DNA of 64,000 nucleotides from NCBI RefSeq assembly GCF_037975245.1, contig NC_092572.1, forward strand, positions 11,977,769 through 12,041,768, given 5' to 3'. Under the pieces are notes generated by a model. The model did no database searches. It was not told the origin of the DNA and worked only from the letters and a program-made list of their open reading frames with translations. This document shows positions 33,389 through 42,099 of this stretch, piece after piece (within the stretch, counting starts at the first letter, position 1; every line of letters begins with the position of its first letter). The DNA is from Apostichopus japonicus. Its lineage: Eukaryota > Echinodermata > Holothuroidea > Aspidochirotida > Stichopodidae. The translations under genes and the position numbers were made by a program.

Positions 33389-35190
33389 ATATCGGAACAA
33401 CAGTGTAAATCGTATGTAATGGGAGATTATAATATTAATCTATTGGATAAACCCAAGTCCCGCCGATTTTTAAACATCCTTTATTCCAACGGGTTCATTC
33501 CAACAATCTCTAAACCCACTCGTATTAGCAGTTCATCAACTTCATCAACTTTGATTGATAATATTATTACCAACGTTAACTTCAACATCTATTCAGGCAT
33601 ATTTATTACTGATCTTAGCGATCACCTACCGATTTTTCTCAAAGTACCAACCAGGAGATATAAACAGAACCACTTTGTGAATGTTCGCAATTATAGCACC
33701 AACAATATTAGACGCTTTATCGCAGAGATCCAGGACAAAATATGGGACGATATCCGATATATTAAGCATATTATCCCTTTTATTACAAAACCACTGGCCC
33801 ATATATGCAATTTGTCTTTTCAAACTGGCACGTTTCCAGATAAATTAAAAGTTTCAAAAGTTATACCGGTGTATAAAAAGGGTGACAAAGATAATTACGA
33901 AAATTACCGGCCTATATCATTGTTGTCGTGCTTTTCTAAAATAATTGAAAGGCTTATGTTTAATCGTATTTTTAAGTTTCTTAACAAGCATGATATTCTA
34001 TGTGATCAGCAGTATGGTTTCAGAGCAGATCACTCTACTGAACTTGCATTGGCAGATGCTATTGACAAATTATTCAGCAGCTTAGATAACAATAAAACTT
34101 GCATTGGTGTATTTCTAGACCTTTCAAAGGCTTTCGACACTACTGATCATGTTATCTTAATGAGTAAATTGCACCACTACGGTATTAGAGGAACAACACT
34201 GAATTGGATAGACAGTTATATTACAAATCGTTATCAATATACCTCTTACAAAAACTCTACTTCTCGTATTGCAGAAATTCAATGCGGTGTCCCACAGGGT
34301 TCAATTTTAGGCCCATTGCTTTTCATTTTATATGTCAATGACATCTGCCAAATTTCTTAATTTGCAAACATAACATTATTTGCTGATGATACAAGTATTT
34401 TCTTCGATTCAGATGTAAATGCAACTTCATTCCATATTCAAATTTCTAATGAACTAAGTAAATTTAATAACTGGTTTTCTGCCAATAAACTATCACTTAA
34501 TATTGGCAAAACTAATTATATTGCGTTTAATACTTCCAGAAATTTTAGCTGGGATAAAGATATCACCATGGGTGGTATAATTCTAAAACAAGTTTATACT
34601 ACTAAGTTTTTAGGTGTATATATTGATAATAAGCTTTCGTGGCGTGAGCACATTTCTACAGTATGCAGGAAAGCAGCGAAAAGCGTTGGGATTTCTCCTA
34701 CCAGAGCGCATATTAAAGACTCTCTACCAAACTTTGGTCGTTCCACACATCTCATATTGTTCAATTATCTGGTCTGGCACGCCAGAAACCAATCTCCATC
34801 CTCTTATTATTCTCCAAAAGAAAGCCATGCGCCACATTTCACGTGTTGCACCTCGTGAACACACAAATCACCTTTTCAAGAATCTCAATTTATTAAAAGT
34901 TACCGACATTTTTCGTGTAAATCTTGCCACGTTTGCATATAAGGCATGGAATGGTTTATTGCCTAACACATTCCATGATTTTTTTAACTAGTAACAGTGT
35001 GATACATCACCACAACACACGGAATGCTGATAATGCACATTACTTTTCTTATAAAACATCAATTGGAAGGCTTCGTCTTAGAAATCGTGCAATAAAGTCA
35101 TTGAATTCCATAACAGAGAGTTTCAAAACCAAAGTATCCAGTAAAATATTCAAAAAGCATCTGACCAAAGACGTTATATCCAGTTATTAA
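33389..35190 (+). pseudogene. LINE ORF2, C-terminal part (end of endonuclease, reverse transcriptase, C-terminus)
   Basis: From 33389: QCKSYVMGDYNINLLD and DLSDHLPIFL complete the endonuclease. After a short linker come FPDKLKVSKVIPVYKKGD, YRPISLLSCFSKIIE, QYGFRADHST, motif A (FLDLSKAFDTTDH), motif B (GVPQGSILGPLLFI), then a TAA just before motif C (ITLFADDTSIFF), LSLNIGKTNYIAF and TKFLGVYIDNKLSW. Frame changes near 34690 and 34980 lead to LVVPHISYCSIIWSG and HHHNTRNADNAHYF. The linker between SDHLPIF and the reverse transcriptase is far shorter than usual, indicating an internal deletion near 33720-33770. Confidence 0.87.
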
Positions 35191-35427
35191 TAAGTCATCT
35201 ATTCATTTGCACGATAACAAATTATCGTAAATATTATCACCATATATAGTATTCATTGATTGTCGAATTATTCTATTTTGTATTGTTATGTAAATACTTT
35301 TCTTCTTTCCTTTATACAGGGAGTCTTCTACTTTGTTAAGCTGTTGTACGCTTTTGGAACACTTCCTTCACACTTTAAATTTACACGTGAAAAACAAATA
35401 AATAAATCAAAATCAAATCAAAGTATT

Positions 35428-35885
35428 GAAGATATGATGGGCAACGCTGTCACAGTAATTGTCGATGTAATTTAGCTCGTTGTTTTGGTTGTTGTGTCTG
35501 TTTTATTGTAATTATACGTCAATTCGTTATTTTGTATGCTGTTGAGGTTTATGTCTAGCTCAAAAACGAGTGGAAAATGGTCACTGATTTAGTCATCTTC
35601 TAGGATTTGTATCGAATGTGTTTTAGTTGCGAGGTGATTTGAGGTTATATGGGTAGTCAAGTAGTTCTGTAATATTGTTTATTGGGTTTATCCTAGTTTT
35701 GGTATTTTGGTTAAGTATCGCTAAGTTGTATTTATCACATTTTTCTAAGAGAGATTTGCCTTTTTCAGATATTTAGTGCTACCAAAAATAATGTGGTGGG
35801 CATTTACTAGGAGTTTTGTATTTTTATTAGAACATTTTTTTATTATGGCGCTGGATATGGGCTCATTTGGGGGAATATAATCATA
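35428..35885 (-). pseudogene. I/Nimb-like LINE endonuclease fragment (second copy)
   Basis: Nucleotide similarity to 43857-44345 on the same strand is clear: gtttatgtctagctcaaaaa, ttgggtttatcctagttttg, ctaccaaaaataatgtggtg. On the minus strand this region encodes the endonuclease block around GDLNSHH and SDQFPLL in the longer copy. The fragment has no RT and directly abuts the tail of the CR1/L2-like LINE. Confidence 0.75.
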
Positions 35886-36218
35886 CCACGAAAGTGTCCA
35901 TTAGCTATAGGTTGCATTGAGGGTGTGTTATTATTGCGTCAAATGGCGTACCATGGAAGGGGGAGGGGGGGGGGTGGCCGACGCGATATACATGTCGATC
36001 AGTGACGTAAACCAAATGGAGGTACAAGAGAACGGTAAACATCATGAAGGTGTGGACTTGGGGGTTGGGTAGACTTGGTAGGGGGGGGGGGGGTCAAGAG
36101 GGTGGAAGAGCTTTTCTAGGCTGAAGCACCAGCTTAGAGTTTAGAATGGGCGTGATCTCACACCTATTGGTAGAAACACAATCGTGAAGCAATCAGCCAA
36201 CTCGTTTTCCCTTTTCAG
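35886..36218. other. G-rich spacer
   Basis: Contains ggaagggggaggggggggggtggcc (35957-35980) and gggttgggtagacttggtag followed by a 14-base G run (about 36061-36095). Both are quadruplex-prone. No gene. Confidence 0.5.
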
Positions 36219-36725
36219 GTTCTGCCTAGCCCTCCAAATGATTTTATTGATAAGATCCAAAGTACTATTTTTGATTTTATTTCGAACGGGAAAACTGATA
36301 AAGTAAGGAGACTTACTATGAATAACCCCATTGAAACGGGGCGATTAAAAGCTGTTCACAGCTTTGTTGGTGCTCTCAAAACCTCTTGGGTCAAGCGTCG
36401 TTGTAATAATGCCAACACGGGGTATTGGAAGCCCTTTTTTTCATTCCTATCTGTCCCCGTCCGGTAAAGAGTTGCTTTTTAATTGCAATTTTCATGACCA
36501 GTATATTTCCTGTATTTAAAAATACCTTCATTGGACAAATTTGTATGGTTTGGAGTAAGCTTAGCTACCTTTAGGAAACCTTCGGAAGACTTGGTGAGCA
36601 AATCCCCAATAATTTTATTAGAATTGATAATACCATTGTTTATGACAAAAAGCTTTTACGACGCCGGTTTACTGTTTGTAAGGTATATGTTTTTGCCAGA
36701 TGGGAAGCAATTGTCCAAATAATGC
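36219..36725 (+). pseudogene. L1/Tx1-like LINE ORF2 C-terminal fragment
   Basis: The frame from 36219 reads LPSPPNDFIDKIQSTIFDFI, SNGKTDKVRRL, GRLKAVHSFVGALKTSWVKR and YWKPFF, then stops at 36465. Later, out of frame, FIRIDNTIVYDKKLL appears. The block Fx(W/S)xxKxxKxxR...GxLKxxxxxxFxxALKxxWxKR is typical of the L1/Tx1 clade C-terminal region. It is truncated and frameshifted. An AATAAA-containing A-rich tail at about 37070-37090 may be its 3' end. Confidence 0.6.
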
Positions 36726-36727
36726 TT

Positions 36728-36840
36728 TTCTGACCAAAGTCTTCTACATTGTTAAGCTATTATATGCTTTATAGGAGACTTCCTTTCACATTGTATATTT
36801 GCACGTGAAAAAAACAAATAAATCAAATCAAATAACTAAT
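36728..36840 (+). mobile_element. 3' tail fragment of the CR1/L2-like LINE
   Basis: Shares gtcttctac(t/a)ttgttaagct, cacttcctttcacattgta-like sequence and acgtgaaaaacaaataaatc with 35318-35420. It is a second, severely 5'-truncated copy. Confidence 0.7.
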
Positions 36841-36849
36841 AATTATTTC

Positions 36850-37183
36850 TAAACAGTTACAGTGGTTAGTGCTTTGTACTTAGAAAGTGAGACAAACTCT
36901 CTGTCTAGAATTCAACTCCCAGAGGATGTATTGATTTGGTATTTCTTTTCCTCATTTTGCAGTTAAAATATTAGAAAAGCCTATCATTTCTCAATTAACA
37001 GTTACTGTGGCGCAGTTGTTATGTTGTATAATTTTGCATATTTATTATTGTTTTGTACAATGAAATTGTCAATAAACTGAAAAAAAATGAAATGTCTTGA
37101 GTTTAAACACCAGAGCATGCATTCGATTTTCTATTTATTTGCCTCCTAATGTTGTGAAGATTAAATATAAGAAACGAATATTA
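36850..37183. other. Diverged tRNA-like units and A-rich tail
   Basis: Contains two degraded relatives of the array at 37184-37955: cagtggttagtgctttgtac at about 36863 and actgtggcgcagttg at about 37003. It also holds a polyadenylated-looking tail (caataaactgaaaaaaaatg) near 37072. Confidence 0.5.
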
Positions 37184-37955
37184 ATTCTCAAAAGTTCTAG
37201 TGGCGCAGTTGGTAGTGCTCTGGACTGGAGAGACACAGACAAACTCCATGTCTCTGGTTCGATCCCAGACAGAGCATTTTGATACTCTATTCTTTTCCTT
37301 CTTCCATTCTGAGTTCTGAAGTTTAAATATTAGAACGAGTATTAATTCTCAACAGTTCTAGTGGCGCAGTTGGTAGTGCTCTGGACTGCAGAGACACAGA
37401 CAAACTCCTTGTCTTCGGTTCGATCCCCAGTCAGAGCATTTTCATTTTTTGCTCTTTTACTGATTCCATTCTCGACTTTGAAGTTTAAATATTAGAAACG
37501 AGCATTAATTCTCAACAGTTCCAGTGGCGCAGTTGGTAGTGCTCTGGACTGGAGAGACAGACAAACTCCATGTCTCCAGTTCGAACCCCAGACAGAGCAT
37601 TTTATATTTTTGCTCTTTTACTGATTCCATTCTAGACTTTGAAGTTTAAATATTAGAAACGAGCATTAATTATCAACAGTTCTAGTGGCGCAGTTGGTAG
37701 TGCTCTGGACTGGAGAGACAGACAAACTCCATGTCTCCAGTTCGAACACCAGACAGAGCATTTTATATTTTTGCTCTTTTACTGATTCCATTCTAGACTT
37801 TGAAGTTTAAATATTAGAAACGAGCATTAATTCTCAACAGTTCTAGTGGCGCAGTTGGTAGTGCTCTGGACTGGAGAGACAGACAACTTCATGTCTCCAG
37901 TTCGAACCCCAGACAAGCTCCATGTCTGCTGTTCATGTCCAGGCAGAGCCTTTTA
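37184..37955 (+). repeat. Tandem array of tRNA-like units, period about 161 bp, five copies
   Basis: Each unit holds agtggcgcagttggtagtgc (A-box-like) and ggttcgatccc or agttcgaacccc (B-box-like), about 50 bases apart, then a spacer with ttgaagtttaaatattagaa. Units start near 37197, 37358, 37519, 37681 and 37843. The last is internally deleted. A cloverleaf is not convincing. Instead tgctctgg...ccagacagagca and ctggagagaca...tgtctccag pair as one long imperfect hairpin. It may derive from a tRNA-derived SINE head amplified in tandem. Confidence 0.8.
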
Positions 37956-38020
37956 CTTTTCTACTCTCTGGAGGGAGTGGAAGTATAAATATAAGAAACG
38001 AAGTTTCTCCAGAGGGAACC

Positions 38021-38100
38021 AAAATGGTGTAATTGGTATCTCCATCGTTCAGTAAGCGATTGGTTTGGATTGCATCGGTTCAAGTCCCAGGTGAGTATTT
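38021..38100 (+). repeat. tRNA-like sequence, different type
   Basis: tggtgtaattggtatctcca (A-box-like) and ggttcaagtcccaggtgagt (B-box-like) are spaced as in a tRNA, with ccatcgttcagtaagcgatt between. The acceptor stem does not close well, so a pseudogene or SINE head is more likely than a working tRNA. Confidence 0.45.
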
Positions 38101-38109
38101 GCAAAAGGA

Positions 38110-38300
38110 GTTCTGACAAGTGGATAAGGTGAATCCCGAAGGCGGGCGGTCCCCCTCCTCCTGACAGGTCGATAAGGTGAGTACCGAAGGGGAGACAGGG
38201 GGAAGGTGTGGACAAGGTGAGGTTGCCGCCCCCTCCCCCTGACAAGGTAAAGGCACAGACAAGTGGAGTTCGCCGCCACCCCTCCCCCCTGACTAGCCAT
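38110..38300. repeat. Degenerate GC-rich minisatellite
   Basis: Repeats of tgacaggtcgataaggtgag / gacaagtggataaggtgaat interspersed with ccccctcctcctgac, about four imperfect units of 45-60 bp. Confidence 0.6.
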
Positions 38301-38394
38301 TCGGGGGGTGAGGGGGTAGTGGAGAAAATCTTTTAAAAAAAACGACTAAGTCCAAACAGCAGGATCTTTAAATATTTGTAAAGCTTATGACACC

Positions 38395-38475
38395 AGACGC
38401 CCACCTAATGGTCTAGTGGTAAAGACTTTTGCTTTTGCATCTCAAGGTCCCTGGCTCAAACTCAACCTCTGCTTT
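38395..38475 (+). repeat. tRNA-like sequence (probable pseudogene or SINE head)
   Basis: acctaatggtctagtggtaa matches an A box, followed by an anticodon-arm-like cttttgcatctcaag and a weak B box, ggctcaaactc. The degraded B box argues against function. Confidence 0.45.
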
Positions 38476-40334
38476 ACCTTTTACAATACTCCAGTAAAAG
38501 GAAGAAAAAAAGAGAGTGATACTTGGAAATAACTTCTTTTTTTTAATGACAAATCAGTTCATGGACAGGATGTTTCTTCATCCCTCCCACCACAGTTAAT
38601 ACCCTTCAACTACCTGTCCAGTAACAGGTTATCCATTATCAAATACTAATCAAAACATGCAATACATCTTTCATAAACATTCTTAGTGATACCTGCATCT
38701 ACTATTGAGATGGTTGGGTGACAACAGACAGTTTCTATAATGTTTCTATTATTTATAATGTCAGCCTGGAGGGCAGTTATTTAATGATGCTAAGCAGTCA
38801 CATGTACATATGGGATAAGCCCTATGGCCTTTTACTTCACACCAGGTGGCTATCCAATTCACACCGGTACATTCTTTTTGGACATTTTTTTTTTTTAAAC
38901 ATTTGGAAGACCATTTTCACCTGAGGGGGAAAGAATGGATTTCTCCTAGATAAAAATAATAACCCCATCTTACTTTAGCCAGACAGGGCTTGAATCCATA
39001 GGTTTGCTTGACAACAAGTTCCCAATAAAAAGGAGGTGGTCTTCCATGGCTGACTGATGATTCAGTTTACAATATTACCATGGCATCCCTGCTACCATCA
39101 ATATCATTTTCTTTAACTTTCATTAATGAACTAAATCTGATTATGAATTAGTTTTAGATAACTCTTAATTTTTACATTTTTGCCCTCCAGTTTGAAAAAG
39201 GAAACGATACTACCATAGCACAAACAACATATATGTGGAAAGGTTGCTCCCTTTCATTGCTGTCTCAATCACACACACACCCCCCCCCCCCCCCCGCTCC
39301 GACTACCACACCCCAAATTATATACACGAAGAGTGCATTATTGAAAGTTTCTTTAAATATAGCCTTATCAGTAAACCTGTGCTACTGCAAACTGAAAATT
39401 CAATTCAAAGATTCTCCCTCTTCACTTTCAACACTTTCATTTCTCCTTCTCGATCCTTCGCCTCACCACCCCCCCCCCCCCCCACCCCTGGCCCTTCCAA
39501 CTACCATCCATAACTCCTGCCAATATCAAATTCAGTCACCTTAACATCTCCCCATAAAGTGTCAGTCAGTCAAGCACCACAATGTTTGTAGACCAAGAAA
39601 TCAACAACCAAAAACCATTTTTAAAACTTTAAAGCCCCATCAAATAAAGATGCAGTTTTTTTCTTCTTTTTCTCTAAACGAGATAAACACACAAATCCAA
39701 AATATATAAAATTCCAATTCCCATTTTGAATATTCTTCAATTTTTTTTGGCCAAGCCACATTAAAAAAGTGAGTGTTATTCTTTTTGGCCTTCCCCCATC
39801 TTTGTGTTTGCATTGCAACAAGGTGTAGTTTTCTCTACCAAAAAAAAACAAATAAAATAAAATAAAACTTAAATAAAAGATGATGACAGCACATGCAGGA
39901 GAAGAGTGAGAGCCCTCCCAAATACTACCGGCTTATGTATACAAAAGACCTCACGGACGCAGATTAAGTGTGAAGGAGTTACACCGATTTGAAGTTCCAA
40001 ATAACCTGGACCTGCACCATTTGACCTGACGTGTGTCATTCCTGTGGTCTTATGATGGATGTTTATGAAATGTGATATATTAATCTGTAGGTGCCTCACC
40101 TGAATGTACCCGGAACCACGAAATGCAATATATGCAGATATAATCATGTAACTGTATAATGCCAACACATACATTCTGTAACAACGAAGACTAAAGAAGA
40201 GAGAAAAATAAACATGGATGATAAAGGATATCACTCCTTTTCGCCTGCTGACATTACCACTGGGGATCGCATTTGATCCCAGAGAGACGCTATCTTTCGA
40301 TCCTTTTTCCGACATCTTGGCAAATCGAGAGTTA
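38476..40334. other. Downstream of SRP68 exon; no gene seen
   Basis: Includes the presumed 3' untranslated region of the minus-strand SRP68 exon (left of 40335) and C-rich runs at 39272-39297 and 39466-39483. No minus-strand AATAAA hexamer was found close to the stop. Confidence 0.45.
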
Positions 40335-40608
40335 CTATTCACCCCCACTCCACCATCCATGCAGAAACCCACCCAAACCCCCCTGCACGGCCAATTTATT
40401 CTGTTCCAGTTTCTCGTCCAAGGAGGGTAACTCTATACGGTTCAGCACTATGTCAAAGAAGAGCGGTCCGGTGGGAATGCCGTGAAGTTGGGCTTGGCAG
40501 CCAGGTCCGGCTGGTTGGCGCTGCACCGGTCCAGCCTTTCCACCAGCGGTCGATTGTCCTTCAGACTGAGTTGCGTCATTCCTTTGCTGATGGAAGGTTC
40601 ATTGGCAT
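40335..40608 (-). pseudogene. SRP68: SRP68 terminal exon, with a frame-breaking gap
   Basis: SRP68 is the signal recognition particle subunit that binds 7SL RNA and, with its C-terminus, SRP72. After acceptor TTTTCAG (exon from 40608), the split codon completes Asp, giving DANEPSISKGMTQLSLKDNR and PLVERLDRC. This matches the DAND...KDNKPLVER stretch of vertebrate SRP68. It then gives NFTAFPP, and in a shifted frame GIPTGPLFFDIVLNRIELPS and LDEKLEQNKL to a TAG at 40335-40337. Vertebrate SRP68 reads PIPCKPLFFDLALNHVAFPP there. About six or seven residues and the frame are lost at the FPP/IPTG junction. This could be pseudogenisation or an assembly indel. It joins in phase to 41787-41865. Confidence 0.86.
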
Positions 40609-41786
40609 CTGAAAATTAACGCAAAGAGGTTCTTGGTAAGCCATGGCCTTTTTTTTTTTAAAGTATTCTTGGGTGGAAGGTATTTTCTATGGGTGAGAGT
40701 AGTTGGAGGGTGGGGGAAGTCAATTCAATTGTGAGAAATGTCATTCAATTAGGAACCACATAAGGCCTATTCTCATCTTTGTAGTAAGTTTGTCAGCTTG
40801 AGCTACCTGACAGTTCATAAGTAGGGGAGTATATTGGAGTGGAATTTGAGATTTGAATCCCTGAATAGAGAAAGTTTACAAAAACTTGTTAATTTGCAGT
40901 CATTTTTTGTTGTTGCTGTCACAAACAGAAATGGATACCCACTTTCTATTATTTGGAGAAGACAGAGACTGGTTCAATCGCAGTCTACTAGGCCAGATAA
41001 ACTCTTTACATTTTGGCTTTCAATTTCTTTATTCTGACAAATTTCGATAGTACAAAAAAACGGCATTTTTGATCGAGCTTTTGATACTTCCTTGTGATCC
41101 CTGGACATCATACATTCAGCTACAAGCAAAATAACTGTTGTCTGTCCAGTCCACCACAATAATCCTATTGTAATATTTTCAGACCCTTAGGGCTGATAGG
41201 TCTCCCCCCCCCCAAGAAAAAAAAAGGGCGGTGCTGCTTCCAACCGAATGAATCTTTTCACTCATTGTTTAACCAAAGAGAAAAATTTGGGAAAGAAAAC
41301 AACAGATTATTAATATAAAGGCCATATTTATCTGAATCATTGTCTATGCTCTGATGGAAAACATTTGTTCCAGGAGCAGGGTTCAATTCCCAGGTTCCAA
41401 ATGGACACGGCAGGTTAATCTGCATTTTCCTGACGATCAGACCCAAAAGAGAACATCGATATGTCTCTCCACCGTTATCCCAAAGAAGAAACCTTTCAGA
41501 AAGTCAAGGGTATTAAAGGGATTTCTTCCTTTTAAATTAACCAGGGTCCTACACAAAATGAACAGGGTAGTAGCATGATGGTCTCTGCCTGATTCCCCCT
41601 CCCCCCACCCAATTTCTTTTCTTAATTTTTTGGTATTCATCCTTTCATATATAGTCCATCTTGCATTTTGCCTTTTGAAAAACAATAATCCTTAATCTTC
41701 ATCCAAAGCAGCAAAAAGGTTCTTTCCAAACACAGTAAATTGATTATTATTATTATTATGATTATTATATTATTATCAGTACATAC
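40609..41786. other. SRP68 intron
   Basis: About 1.2 kb between the two SRP68 exons, with a poly-C run (41203-41213) and an ATT/TTA microsatellite (41748-41778). No gene. Confidence 0.6.
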
Positions 41787-41865
41787 CTAGAATGGAGGCC
41801 GTCTGAGCAGAGTACTTCAAGCCGTTGATATCTTGCGCAAGAGTGTCCAATTCCTTTACCTCCAC
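41787..41865 (-). CDS. SRP68: SRP68 penultimate exon
   Basis: A 79-nt exon between AATAG (acceptor, exon from 41865) and CTAG|GTATGT (donor, 41787/41786). It reads VEVKELDTLAQDINGLKYSA then QTASIL plus one base. The LKYSxxxxxIL + DAN junction with the next exon reproduces the vertebrate SRP68 sequence around LKYSLHAAAILDAN. No further SRP68 exon is seen to the right before the LINE at 42.1 kb or elsewhere on the minus strand of the window. Confidence 0.84.
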
Positions 41866-41924
41866 CTATTGATTAAATGAAACCAAAATCTAATCATGAT
41901 GTCTTCCACATTAAGTTTTTTAGG

Positions 41925-42066
41925 GAGTGTCACTACCCGACAAGCCCTATAGGGTTTTTTAGTACACTTCCTTTCACAAGTTTTGTTTCTTATCTCCTTC
42001 TATGTCATATGTCATACTTATGTTAAGATAGAACAAAAATAAATAAATGAAATGAAATAAATGAAA
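41925..42066 (+). mobile_element. LINE 3' tail
   Basis: Ends in aaaaataaataaatgaaatg repeats preceded by cttcctttcacaagttttg, resembling the tails at 35318-35427 and 36728-36840. It is probably a severely truncated LINE in the intron upstream of the SRP68 exon. Confidence 0.5.
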
Positions 42067-42099
42067 TTAGTAAAAACAATTTTTAATTCGAGTAAAAGT

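Larger units (their letters stand above)
30005..35427 (+). mobile_element. CR1/L2-like LINE, near full length but decayed, with nested insertions
   Basis: Layout: 5' leader with a roughly 106-bp duplication, ORF1 (30200-30507), ORF2 from 30506, and a 3' tail of aaataaataaatcaaaatca (ending about 35427). ORF2 has the endonuclease half (30781-31210), interrupted by a 2.2-kb DNA transposon (31215-33388). It continues with the second half of the endonuclease (GDYNINLLD, SDHLPIF) and the reverse transcriptase. A short hAT element (30624-30780) splits the ORF2 start. The reading is broken by at least one stop (near 34358), two frameshifts (near 34690 and 34980) and a linker deletion between endonuclease and reverse transcriptase. 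LINEs of this type move by target-primed reverse transcription; this copy cannot. Confidence 0.88.

Noticed and set aside
33163-33400. Lys/Glu/Arg-rich minus-strand and Phe/Ser/Pro-rich plus-strand frames
   Set aside because: They are translations of a C/T-rich low-complexity tract inside a DNA transposon.
37184-37955. Functional tRNA genes
   Set aside because: A- and B-box-like motifs are present, but no acceptor stem closes and no plausible anticodon arm was found. A tRNA-derived repeat is the better reading.
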